NCBI GenBank assembly: GCA_945898095.1
Contig: CAMDHE010000007.1
Coordinates: 1-64,000 of the forward strand
DNA from: Roseateles toxinivorans
Lineage (GTDB): Bacteria; Pseudomonadota; Gammaproteobacteria; Burkholderiales; Burkholderiaceae_C
Direction: 5' to 3'
DNA length: 64,000 nt
The position numbers and the translations under genes were made by a program. Below the pieces are notes generated by a model. The model saw only the letters and a program-made list of their open reading frames with translations. It did no database searches and was not told the DNA's origin. Each line of letters opens with the position of its first letter. The stretch's first letter is position 1. This document shows positions 42,068 to 51,027 of the stretch, piece by piece.

Positions 42068-42840
42068 GCGACCGTCCGGTAACTCATTGTCAGACGGGAC
42101 AGCACCTGCTCGCAAATCAGCGCCAGGTCTGCGGCCCCGCGGCTGTGTTTGTCGTAATCGCAGACGAACTGGTTGCAGGCCAAGGCTTCAGGAATGGCCT
42201 GGTCCTGATGCACCAGCCCCATTGCCTTCTTGCCGAACTGCGTGCGCATGACATAGGCGACATCACTATTGAGTTGGCGCGAATGGTCGACCTGGTTGAC
42301 CAGATAGGCATAGTCATTGAAGTCATTGCGATTCAGGCAATAGCGTTGGATCAGACCGATCATCGAGGGCAGGGTGGCGTAAGAAGCCGCATCCGACAGC
42401 ACGACGATCAAGGCCATATTCGCTGCCGTCAAGGCTTGGGTCAGGTAGACCGAGGGCCCGGGTGGGGTGTCGACGATGACCACCGCATCTTCAGGCAGGT
42501 TCAGCATTTCGAGCCTTTGCCGCAGCAGCATTGGCTGCTCCCTGAGCAGATGTTCGAAGGCCTCTCGGTCTTCTTCCTCGACCTGCCCGTAAGGCATCAA
42601 GTCACAACCGAACTCTGTTTGCAGCAAGGCATGGCGCCAATCCATGCCGGTCAAGGCGGCTTCGACGAGTCCATCGTCGTGCGGCAAATCGAGGCCGAAA
42701 TGCAACTGCAGGGCGTTCTGTGGGTCAAGGTCGACGGCCAATGTCGGAACGCCGGCGCGCGAGATGGCCATGCTGAGGTTGGCGCTAAGGGTGGTCTTGC
42801 CGACACCACCTTTGGCCGAAACGATGGCAATGATTTTCAT
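42064..42840 (-). CDS. bcsQ: Cellulose biosynthesis ParA/MinD-like ATPase BcsQ (WssA/YhjQ)
   Basis: A 258-residue cytoplasmic P-loop ATPase thought to localise the cellulose synthase at the cell pole or membrane. The deviant Walker A SAKGGVGKTTLSANL (residues 8-22), Walker A' AVDLDPQNAL and IVDTPPGPS (Walker B) define the ParA/MinD class. The C-terminal segment with AYVMRTQFGKKAMGLVHQDQAIPEALACNQFVCDY is characteristic of BcsQ. It starts 2 bases after bcsP and overlaps bcsA. Confidence 0.93.
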   Translation of the reverse strand: MKIIAIVSAKGGVGKTTLSANLSMAISRAGVPTLAVDLDPQNALQLHFGLDLPHDDGLVEAALTGMDWRHALLQTEFGCDLMPYGQVEEEDREAFEHLLREQPMLLRQRLEMLNLPEDAVVIVDTPPGPSVYLTQALTAANMALIVVLSDAASYATLPSMIGLIQRYCLNRNDFNDYAYLVNQVDHSRQLNSDVAYVMRTQFGKKAMGLVHQDQAIPEALACNQFVCDYDKHSRGAADLALICEQVLSRLTMSYRTVA

Positions 42841-42842
42841 GT

Positions 42843-43319
42843 TCAGGCCGCCTTCTTGAAGAGTGACAGCTTGATGTCGGCCGCCTGGCCGGCTTCAACG
42901 CGCTGGGATGCCTCGATTCGCTTGAAAAGCTGGCCGAGTTCACTGTTTGATTTGGCTGGCTGTTGCATCGATTCCGGCCTTGCTGGCTGGGCCGCAGCGT
43001 TGACCACCGCGGCCAACAATGGCATGGCCGCCTTGACAGGCGCAGGACTGCGAATCGGCATTGGTGCAGCAGGCATGGCGCGGCTGCGCTGCGCTGCGGC
43101 AGGCAAATCGGCCGGCAAATCGACGCTGGTCCATGGGCGCTCGCGGCGCCTACCGCGCCGCGCCGCTGTTGCCACAGGTTCTGCGCTCAGGCCCTGGGCC
43201 AGCAATGGCCAGCGGGCCTGGCATTTGCTGGCCAGTTCGTCGCGAACGATTTCGCGGTAATCACCAAAGTCGTCACCAACGATGGATCTCAGGCTCTGGA
43301 TGTCTTTTGCCATTTTCAT
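42843..43319 (-). CDS. BcsP-like accessory cellulose biosynthesis protein
   Basis: A 158-residue protein located immediately upstream of bcsQ, where betaproteobacterial cellulose operons carry bcsP. The N-terminus DIQSLRSIVGDDFGDYREIVRDELASKCQARWPLLAQ (tyrosine-containing, ending W-P-L-L) and the short C-terminal block SELGQLFKRIEASQR are the only conserved-looking parts. The middle is a proline/alanine/arginine-rich low-complexity linker. It is probably a cytoplasmic adaptor that works with BcsQ; the assignment rests on position and short motifs. Start ATG 43319 or 43313. Confidence 0.68.
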   Translation of the reverse strand: MKMAKDIQSLRSIVGDDFGDYREIVRDELASKCQARWPLLAQGLSAEPVATAARRGRRRERPWTSVDLPADLPAAAQRSRAMPAAPMPIRSPAPVKAAMPLLAAVVNAAAQPARPESMQQPAKSNSELGQLFKRIEASQRVEAGQAADIKLSLFKKAA

Positions 43320-43366
43320 TGGGTAGCTTGTTATGGGTTTGATGGACGGCTTGCTTGCGTCAAGGC

Positions 43367-43837
43367 TTACAGACTGAGCTCGAGTTCGAGCGTGCCGAAT
43401 TCGTCGACCTGGCTGACTTGCCGTACGCACAACTCGTTGCTCGCCCCGAGGCTGGCCAGCCACTGCTGGTAGACGCCGCTGAGGAATGAAGGCACCCAGA
43501 CCTTGGTGTCATCACCCAATGCCGCGGCCAGCAAGTCGCCGTTGCCCGCGCCATGGTGGACGATGCGCAACTTGCCGCCGGCATCGTCGAGGTCGATCCA
43601 GCCCCAATCCATGCTTTGCCAACGGGCCGAAATGGCGATCTGCAGTTCTTCCAGATTGCTGCAGACCGCCAAGGCCGATTGGGTTGCGTAGCGTTGGCCG
43701 ATGCGGTGAGCGAAATCATGGCCATTGCTGTGCCGGCTGGTGCCGGACAGCTCCTGCGCCATCGCCGCGAGTACGCTGCGCCATTGGCGTGAACATTCAC
43801 GCTGAATCTTGTAATCTGTATTTTTGGAAGGGGTCAC
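43367..43837 (-). CDS. bcsD: Cellulose synthase subunit BcsD (GTG start)
   Basis: A 156-residue protein of the same length and layout as Komagataeibacter BcsD (AxCesD). That protein forms a periplasmic octamer that guides glucan chains into crystalline bundles. Shared blocks are LEELQIAISARWQSMDWGWIDLDD, KLRIVHHGAG, TKVWVPSFLSGVYQQWLASLGA and the terminal strand LELELSL. Start is GTG at 43837, with AGGAG nine bases upstream. No signal peptide is visible, as in the characterised protein. It opens the operon. Confidence 0.85.
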   Translation of the reverse strand: MTPSKNTDYKIQRECSRQWRSVLAAMAQELSGTSRHSNGHDFAHRIGQRYATQSALAVCSNLEELQIAISARWQSMDWGWIDLDDAGGKLRIVHHGAGNGDLLAAALGDDTKVWVPSFLSGVYQQWLASLGASNELCVRQVSQVDEFGTLELELSL

Positions 43838-44197
43838 GAATCGATACTCCTGTTGGGGTGAAGTGTGGAAAGTCAGCCTTGGCCTGGGGTGGCTCGAACG
43901 ATCTATCAGGCTTCGCCGGCAAGGCGACCTTCGCTGCCTGTTTTCTCGCTTCTCTCGAGGCGGTGTGGCCGAAGATTAATGGGCCTGGCGCTGTTTTGGA
44001 CGGGCCATCGAGATGAGGCCGTGACCTATTGACGTTTTCAGCCGATTGCGAAGAAAAGACGCGGTTGGTCGTTGTTTTCACTCAATGCAAGGGCCTGTAT
44101 TGGATCGATGTCCGAAGCGGGAAAGCGGCGGCTCGCCTGGCAAAAAGCGGGGATTGCTGATCGGGTGGGGGCTGCGCTGTCGCGCAATTCGCCGCTG
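43838..44197. other. Upstream region of the cellulose operon
   Basis: About 360 bases between bcsD and the end of the FAD-linked oxidase gene, both on the minus strand. It must hold the bcs promoter. I see no convincing sigma-54 site, long palindrome or rho-independent terminator. A 94-codon open frame (44081-43797) runs into bcsD in another frame and has no domain features, so it is not called. Confidence 0.45.
43847..43851 (-). promoter_or_regulatory. Ribosome binding site of bcsD supporting GTG start
   Basis: AGGAG lies nine bases before GTG on the minus strand, with no in-frame ATG giving a better start. This defines the 5' end of the operon's first coding region. Confidence 0.6.
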
Positions 44198-45607
44198 TCA
44201 GCGCAGGATGCGCCCTGGGTTGAAAATATTCTGCGGGTCGAGGGCCCGCTTGATGGTTTGCATCAGGCCGATGGCGACCTTGCTCTTGCGCGCAGCGAGC
44301 TCGTCGACCTTGAGTTGACCGATCCCATGTTCGGCTGAAATGGAGCCGCGGTAGCGGTCAACTGCGTCGTAGACGATGCCGTTGATCACCGCCTCATGCG
44401 CGGCGAGGAAGCCGGCGGGATCGATCCCCTCGGGAGCCTGCACGTTGTAATGCAGATTGCCGTCGCCGAGATGGCCGAAGTCGACCAGACGCACACCCGG
44501 AAACGCTGCCGCCAGAGCGGCATCAGTGCTGGCGACAAATTCCGCGATGCTAGAAACGGGCAGGGCGATGTCATGTTTGATATTCAGGCCTTCAAGACTT
44601 TGGGCCAGCGGAATCGATTCGCGCAGATGCCAGAAATTGCGCGACTGCAGCAGGTTCTGCGCTACGGCGGCGTCGCCGATCAAGCCACGCTCGAGGGCTG
44701 TTTCGAGCAGGCCTTCAAAGACCGTTTTGGCATGGGCTTCGCTCTCGCTGTCAGACAACTCCAGCAGCACGGTCCAGGGACTTGCGGCCAGCGGTTGGGG
44801 TAATTGCGGGAAATGCCGCTGCACCAGTTCGAGCGAGAAACGATTCATCAACTCGAAGCCGGTCAAGCCGGCGCCGGCGCGTTGCTGTGCCAGGCCCAGC
44901 AACTGCACTGCGTCTTCAAGGCTGGCGCAAATCGCCAGGGCGGTGGTGCGTGCCAACGGTTGCGGGTAGAGCTTCAAGGTGGCCGCTGTCATCACGCCCA
45001 GCGTGCCTTCGCTGCCGATGAACAGGTCGCGCAGCGAATAGCCGGTGTTGTCTTTGCGCAGACCTGACAAGCCGTCCCAGATTTCGCCGTCTGCCGTCAC
45101 CACCTCGAGCCCCAGACAAAGCTCGCGCGCATTGCCGTAGCGCAGCACCTGGGTACCACCGGCATTGCTGGCCAGATTGCCGCCGATCGTGCAACTGCCC
45201 TCGGCCGCCAGGCTCAGTGGAAACAGCAACCCTTGAGCCGCGACCGCCTGTTGCAAGGTTTGCAGCACACAGCCCGCTTCGACCGTGACGGTCAGATTGG
45301 CGGCATCGATGGCGCGAATGCGCTGCATGCGGGTCAGGCTCAGCAAGATCTGGCGGCCGCTGTCGTCGGGGGTCGAACCACCGACCAGACCGGTGTTGCC
45401 GCCTTGCGGCACCAGGCTGACGCCATGCCTTGTGCAGAGGCGCACGATCTCGGCCACCTGGCGGGTATCGGCCGGCCTGACCACCGCCAGCGCGCGGCCG
45501 CGATAGCGTTTGCGCCAGTCCTGTTCATAGGCAGCCATGTCGCCGCCAGTCAAGAGACCGGCATCGCCCAGCAGGTCCTGCAGCGATTGCAATAGCGGCG
45601 TGCTCAT
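44198..45607 (-). CDS. FAD-binding oxidoreductase (GlcD/D-2-hydroxyacid dehydrogenase type)
   Basis: A 469-residue flavoprotein of the VAO/FAD-linked oxidase C-terminal family (glycolate oxidase GlcD, D-lactate and D-2-hydroxyglutarate dehydrogenases). The PCMH FAD domain shows LVPQGGNTGLVGGSTPD, EAGCVLQTLQQAV and GSCTIGGNLASNAGGTQVLRYGNARE. The C-terminal domain has the metal/substrate motifs FGHLGDGNLHYNV and SAEHGIGQLK, and ends KRALDPQNIFNPGRIL. The ATG at 45607 overlaps the DUF2069 stop, so the two are cotranscribed. The substrate is probably a D-2-hydroxy acid. Confidence 0.91.
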   Translation of the reverse strand: MSTPLLQSLQDLLGDAGLLTGGDMAAYEQDWRKRYRGRALAVVRPADTRQVAEIVRLCTRHGVSLVPQGGNTGLVGGSTPDDSGRQILLSLTRMQRIRAIDAANLTVTVEAGCVLQTLQQAVAAQGLLFPLSLAAEGSCTIGGNLASNAGGTQVLRYGNARELCLGLEVVTADGEIWDGLSGLRKDNTGYSLRDLFIGSEGTLGVMTAATLKLYPQPLARTTALAICASLEDAVQLLGLAQQRAGAGLTGFELMNRFSLELVQRHFPQLPQPLAASPWTVLLELSDSESEAHAKTVFEGLLETALERGLIGDAAVAQNLLQSRNFWHLRESIPLAQSLEGLNIKHDIALPVSSIAEFVASTDAALAAAFPGVRLVDFGHLGDGNLHYNVQAPEGIDPAGFLAAHEAVINGIVYDAVDRYRGSISAEHGIGQLKVDELAARKSKVAIGLMQTIKRALDPQNIFNPGRILR

Positions 45608-46008
45608 CAGTTTGCAGCGGCTCGCGCTGCGGCCAGACGCAATCTGACATGCAAGGCGCAGGCCATGAAAATCAAGCTGCTGAGCATCAACTCCAGGCTT
45701 GCCAGCCAGACTGACAGGCCTTGGTCGCTGGTGGCGCGCACCGCGCCCTCGGCAAAGTACAGCCAGATCATCAGGCTCAGCCAGCGGAAGGTATAGAGCC
45801 GGTAGCGCCACAAGCCCAACATCGGCACCAGCAGCGGCAAGGCCTTGATCGCCAGCCTGCCACTGCCGGTCGGCGCGAGCCACAGTTCCCAAGCCAGACA
45901 AAGCGCGAACAGCAAGACCAAGGACCACAAGGCCAGGTTGCGGGAAAAGGCTTCGCGGCCGCTTGCCTGCGTTCGCAAAGGGGCTGTTTTTTCTTGGTTC
46001 TCGCTCAT
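45607..46008 (-). CDS. DUF2069 membrane protein
   Basis: A 133-residue protein with four hydrophobic segments. The tracts NLALWSLVLLFALCLAWELWLAP, KALPLLVPMLGLWRYRLYTFRW and WLYFAEGAVRATSD are the DUF2069 pattern. The function of the family is unknown. Its ATG (46008) lies inside the left arm of a 30-base inverted repeat whose right arm contains the start of the divergent YihY gene. It is followed by the FAD-linked oxidase gene with a 4-base overlap. Confidence 0.9.
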   Translation of the reverse strand: MSENQEKTAPLRTQASGREAFSRNLALWSLVLLFALCLAWELWLAPTGSGRLAIKALPLLVPMLGLWRYRLYTFRWLSLMIWLYFAEGAVRATSDQGLSVWLASLELMLSSLIFMACALHVRLRLAAARAAAN

Positions 46009-46032
46009 GCTGGCATCATAGCCAGCATGAGC
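46003..46032. repeat. 30-base perfect inverted repeat containing both divergent start codons
   Basis: Arms GCTCATGCTGGC and GCCAGCATGAGC flank the 6-base spacer ATCATA. The left arm contains the ATG (minus) of the DUF2069 gene and the right arm the ATG (plus) of the YihY gene, so both proteins begin with Met-Ser. Either transcript would have to start inside the opposing gene or at the ATG itself. Confidence 0.85.
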
Positions 46033-47274
46033 AAGTCAACTATCGATGCGCAAGACGCTTTTCCCAAGCCCGAATCGCTGCTTGTCACGCTGCTGCATTG
46101 GCCCTGGCGGCAAACGCTGGTCAGCCTGATCGAACGCTTCAAGGAGCACCGTCTGGGCCAGACCGCTGGCAGCCTGACCTTCACCACGCTGATCTCGCTG
46201 GTGCCGCTGCTGACAGTGACGCTGGCGCTGTTTACAGCCTTTCCGATTTTTTCTTCCTTCCAGATCGCGCTTGAAAAATATTTTCTGAAAAGCCTGATTC
46301 CCGACAACATCGCGCGTCCGGTGCTTGGCGCCTTGACTCAGTTCGCGGCCAAGGCAAACCGTCTGGGCAGCGTCGGCCTGGTGGTGCTTGGCATTACCGC
46401 GCTGGCCTTGATGTTGACGATAGACCGCACCTTGAACTCGATCTGGTGCGTGCAACGCAGTCGCCCGATCGCACAGCGCGTACTGGTGTACTGGTCGGCG
46501 CTGACCCTGGGGCCCTTGTTGCTCGGTGCCAGCCTGGCGCTGACCAGCTATGCGGTTTCTACCGGTCAGGACTTGGTGGGCAGCTTGCCGCAAAGCATCT
46601 CGGCCTTGTTGAATCTGCTCGAGTTGGCCATGATGGCGGCGGGCATGGCCGCGCTGTTTCACTATGTGCCCAACACCGATGTGCGTTGGCGCCATGCCTT
46701 GCTCGGCGGCATCTTTGTCGCCCTGGCATTTACCGCAGCGAAGAGCGGCCTGGCCTGGTATGTCAAGCAGGTGCCGACTTTCTCGACGCTCTACGGCGCT
46801 TTCGCGACCTTGCCGATTTTTCTGGTCTGGCTCTACCTCGGCTGGACCATCGTGCTGATCGGCGCAGTATTGGCGGCGAACGCGCCTAGTCTGGCGCAGG
46901 GTATGAGGCGCCGACCTGCGATGCCGGGCCTGGCCTTCGAGATGGCGATTGATCTGCTACGCCAGCTATGGCTGAGCCATCTGCGCGGCGAAGTCGGGCT
47001 CAGCAGTCTGTCGCTGGCTGCGCGGCTGCGCATCGATCCACTGCAGCTCGAGCCGGTGATTGACGAATTGGTCGACATGGACTGGGTCGGCCGGCTCGAG
47101 GAGGCTGGCGCACAGCGCCTGGTGCTGCTCTGTGCGCCGCAGCAGACTGCTCTTGAACCTTTGCTGGAATCGATGCTAGCCAGTCGCAGCAAGGGCCTGG
47201 AGGGGTTGTGGCTGCGCAGCGATTGGAAGCAGCTGAAACTGGCCGATCTGCTCGATCAACCGGCCCTGGGATAA
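46027..47274 (+). CDS. YihY/BrkB family inner-membrane protein
   Basis: A 415-residue YihY (formerly misnamed RNase BN) protein. Six membrane helices are recognisable, beginning at GQTAGSLTFTTLISLVPLLTVTLALF. The conserved segments are DRTLNSIWCVQRSRP, YVPNTDVRWRHALLGGIFVALAFTAAKSGLAWYV and the FSTLYGAFATLPIFLVWLYLGWTIVLIGA helix. A soluble C-terminal region of about 110 residues has a winged-helix look (LSLAARLRIDPLQLEPVIDELVDMDWV). The ATG at 46027 is inside the inverted repeat; the ORF extension from 45721 runs antisense through DUF2069 and is rejected. The transported substrate is unknown. Confidence 0.9.
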   Translation: MSKSTIDAQDAFPKPESLLVTLLHWPWRQTLVSLIERFKEHRLGQTAGSLTFTTLISLVPLLTVTLALFTAFPIFSSFQIALEKYFLKSLIPDNIARPVLGALTQFAAKANRLGSVGLVVLGITALALMLTIDRTLNSIWCVQRSRPIAQRVLVYWSALTLGPLLLGASLALTSYAVSTGQDLVGSLPQSISALLNLLELAMMAAGMAALFHYVPNTDVRWRHALLGGIFVALAFTAAKSGLAWYVKQVPTFSTLYGAFATLPIFLVWLYLGWTIVLIGAVLAANAPSLAQGMRRRPAMPGLAFEMAIDLLRQLWLSHLRGEVGLSSLSLAARLRIDPLQLEPVIDELVDMDWVGRLEEAGAQRLVLLCAPQQTALEPLLESMLASRSKGLEGLWLRSDWKQLKLADLLDQPALG

Positions 47275-47346
47275 AACGAAAATCCTTGTCAGGCTCGGCG
47301 ATCCTGAACTGGGCAGGCTGGCAGATCCCCTTGCTGATAATTGCGC

Positions 47347-47931
47347 TTATTGGTGCACGACCACCAGCAAGGCAATGGCAACTTCCACTTTCGAGGGATT
47401 GCGGATGGCATGCGGCGCATCTGCGGCGTAGCGCGCGGTGTCGCCGCTGCTGAGCAGTTTTTCGCCGCCTTGGGCGCTGAGCAACAAGCTGCCGTTGTTG
47501 ACGGTCAGGTGCTCGCGCGAACCTGACTCATGGGCCGCTGATTCAATCGCGCCGCCGGGTTGTATCGTCAGTTCGTACCACTCGAACTGGCCGGCCAACT
47601 CGATCGGTCCGAGGATATGCATGCGGCACAAACCGTCAGGGCTGCTCAGTGAAGGCATCGCATGATTGCCCACCAGTTCGATTGACTTTGAACCGGCCTT
47701 GGCACCGCCACCAAGCAGTTCCGAGAGTTCAACCCGCAAGGCATTGGCAAGGCGCCAGACGACGGCAACTGTCGGATTGGCCTGGTTGCGCTCGATTTGC
47801 GACAACATCGATTTTGAGACGCCGGCACGGCGCGACAACTCGTCCAGTGACAGCGCCTGCGCCTGGCGCAATGCTTGCAAGGCAGCTCCGACCCTGGGCG
47901 GTTCAGTCGCTGTTTGTGGGGATTTGGACAT
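47347..47931 (-). CDS. XRE-type HTH regulator with cupin sensor domain
   Basis: A 194-residue regulator. The HTH spans about residues 13-65 (VGAALQALRQAQALSLDELSRRAGVSKSMLSQIERNQANPTVAVVWRLANAL), and a single-stranded cupin fold occupies about residues 105-194 (WYELTIQPGG, EHLTVNNGSLLLSAQGGEKLLSSGDTARYAADAPHAIRNPS). The ATG at 47931 is chosen; the track's extension to 48135 overlaps kbl. It diverges from kbl-tdh with a symmetrical site between them, so it probably senses threonine, glycine or a derivative and controls both directions. Confidence 0.88.
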   Translation of the reverse strand: MSKSPQTATEPPRVGAALQALRQAQALSLDELSRRAGVSKSMLSQIERNQANPTVAVVWRLANALRVELSELLGGGAKAGSKSIELVGNHAMPSLSSPDGLCRMHILGPIELAGQFEWYELTIQPGGAIESAAHESGSREHLTVNNGSLLLSAQGGEKLLSSGDTARYAADAPHAIRNPSKVEVAIALLVVVHQ

Positions 47932-47954
47932 GCTTGACCTCGAAGTTGAAATCC

Positions 47955-47982
47955 TTGATACTGGACATTCGTTCGATATATC
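47955..47982 (+). promoter_or_regulatory. Candidate kbl-tdh promoter
   Basis: TTGATA (47955-47960) and TATATC (47977-47982) are 16 bases apart, about 35 bases upstream of the kbl start. The -10 lies within the TTCGATATATCGAA palindrome, so a bound regulator would block it. Confidence 0.45.
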
Positions 47983-47985
47983 GAA
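47972..47985. promoter_or_regulatory. Palindromic operator between the XRE-cupin gene and kbl
   Basis: TTCGATATATCGAA is a perfect 14-base palindrome lying 31 bases before the kbl ATG and 41 before the regulator ATG. Its place in the divergent gap makes it the best candidate site for the XRE-cupin protein. Confidence 0.6.
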
Positions 47986-48015
47986 TAAACCAGGATATTG
48001 TGCACCCGGAGCGCC

Positions 48016-49226
<1,211 letters not shown>

Positions 49227-49230
<4 letters not shown>

Positions 49231-50168
49231 AGATCCTCATCATTGGCGCCAACGGCCAGATCGGCACCGAGTTGGCGCAGTCGCTGGCGCTGCGCCATGG
49301 CCAGGCCAATATCATCAGCTGCGACCTGGCACCGCAGGGCCGCTCGCCCGAGCTGACCCATGAAATGCTCGACGTCACCGATGCCGCGGCGCTGGCGACG
49401 GTGGTCAAGCGGCATGGGATCCGGCAGATTTACCACCTCGCTGCAGCGCTATCGGCCACAGGTGAGCAGCATCCGATGTGGGCCTGGGACCTGAACATGA
49501 AAGGCCTGCTCAATGTGCTGGAACTGGCCCGGGTGGCAAAGCTCGAGCGGGTTTTCTGGCCCAGCTCGATCGCGGCCTTCGGCCCGTCGACGCCGGCGCT
49601 TGATACGCCGCAGACCTGCGCGATGGACCCGAGCACCGTCTACGGAATTTCCAAACTGGCGGGCGAACGCTGGTGCGCCTGGTACCACGCCAAGCATGGC
49701 GTCGATGTGCGCAGCCTGCGTTATCCCGGCCTGATCAGCTACAAGACCGCACCCGGCGGCGGCACCACCGACTATGCGGTCGAGATCTTCCATGCCGCGC
49801 TCAAGCATGGCCGCTACCGCTGTTTCCTGGAAGCCGGCCAAGCCCTGCCGATGATGTATATGCCCGACGCGTTGCGCGCCACGCTCGAATTGATGGAGGC
49901 CCCAGCGGAAAAAATCAGGCAACGTGGCAGTTACAACCTGGCCGGTATCAGCTTCAACCCGGCCGAAATCGCCGCCGCGATTGCCGAGCGGATTCCAGGT
50001 TTCGAGATCAGCTATGCGCCCGATTTCCGTCAGGAGATCGCCGCCAGTTGGCCGCAGCGCATCGATGACAGCGTGGCCCGCGCCGACTGGGGCTGGCGGC
50101 CGGATTACGACTTGCGCGCGATGGTGGCGGAGATGTTGCAACAGTTGACACAACCCCAAGTTCGGTGA
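49227..50168 (+). CDS. tdh: L-threonine 3-dehydrogenase, SDR type
   Basis: A 313-residue NAD-dependent enzyme of the extended SDR (epimerase-like) class. This is not the zinc medium-chain Tdh of E. coli but the short-chain kind known from Flavobacterium and trypanosomes. It has GANGQIGTELAQSLA (Rossmann), YHLAAALSATGE, the SSIAAFGPSTP catalytic Ser region, YGISKLAGE (YxxxK) and GVDVRSLRYPGLISYKTAPGGGTTDYAVEIFHAAL, the threonine-dehydrogenase tract. It makes 2-amino-3-ketobutyrate for Kbl; the 4-base overlap with kbl supports channelled expression. Confidence 0.92.
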
Positions 50169-50202
50169 ATCGACCGGGCGGACGCACTGCTAAGCTGTTG
50201 GC

Positions 50203-51015
50203 ATGTTGAAACAGCTTCTCATCTCCATCAGCCTGCTCACCGGCGCAGGATGCGCAAGCGCACAGCCGGTTGACGATGATTCGTTTCGCTATCTTTTGGG
50301 CCTGGGCATCAACAACGGCCCGGAAGCGCCTGGGGCTGCGCATCGAAGCAGCGGCGGCGGTTTGATCTGGGCTGTGCATTGGGGTAAATGGCGGCTCTCA
50401 ACTTCGGGGGCTACGGCCCTGATGGGTTTCGGCAATGTGACGGTAGGGCCGGGCAGTGGTGCCAGTCGCGATCTGCTGCGCAGCGAGAACTTCCGACTCG
50501 GTTTCGGACTGCGTATTGACAACGGCCGCAAGAGCGAAGACCTGGCGCTGACCGCCGGCCTTCCCGATGTGCAGAGAACCCTGCTTGGGCGCGTTTACGC
50601 CAGCTACACCTTGTCGAAGGATTGGCAGCTTGCCGCCGCAGTCAACCAGGATCTGCTTGGCAAGGGCGGCGGTCTGGTCTGGAACGCCGACCTCAGCCAC
50701 CAACTGTTTGCCTCGAAGGCCAGCGCACTCAGCGCTGGAATCGGCATTTCAGGCACCGATGGCCGGCATATGCGCAGCTATTTCGGCGTGCCGGTCGATT
50801 CGGCAGCAGCGCTTCGATTCGGCCATGCTTATCTGCCCGATGCCGGCCTGCGCGATGCCGCGGTCGGTGTCAGCTACACCCGTGCGATCACGCCGCGCTG
50901 GGTTGGTTTCGCCAATCTCAGTGCTTCCAGACTGCTTGGTCAGGCGGCAGACAGCCCCTTGACCCAGAACCCGACCGGCGTCAGCTGGAGTGTCGGGCTG
51001 GCCTACCGGAATTGA
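50203..51015 (+). CDS. MipA/OmpV-family outer-membrane protein
   Basis: A 270-residue probable outer-membrane beta-barrel. The signal peptide MLKQLLISISLLTGAGCASAQ contains a cysteine but no good lipobox. The mature chain is built of short alternating strands (YLLGLGINNGPEAPG, FRLGFGLRIDNGRKSEDLALTAGLPDVQRTLLGRVYASYTLSKDWQLAAAV, LSAGIGISGTDGRHMRSYFGV), the MipA/OmpV style, ending VGLAYRN. Members are scaffold or porin-like proteins. It is 34 bases after tdh and may be a separate transcription unit. Its last strand lacks the terminal Phe of many porins. Confidence 0.83.
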   Translation: MLKQLLISISLLTGAGCASAQPVDDDSFRYLLGLGINNGPEAPGAAHRSSGGGLIWAVHWGKWRLSTSGATALMGFGNVTVGPGSGASRDLLRSENFRLGFGLRIDNGRKSEDLALTAGLPDVQRTLLGRVYASYTLSKDWQLAAAVNQDLLGKGGGLVWNADLSHQLFASKASALSAGIGISGTDGRHMRSYFGVPVDSAAALRFGHAYLPDAGLRDAAVGVSYTRAITPRWVGFANLSASRLLGQAADSPLTQNPTGVSWSVGLAYRN

Positions 51016-51027
51016 TCGGGTCGGCGG

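Noticed and set aside
43797-44081. 94-codon minus-strand frame upstream of bcsD
   Set aside because: It overlaps bcsD in another frame, has no domain-like pattern and no clear ribosome binding site, and lies in the expected promoter region.
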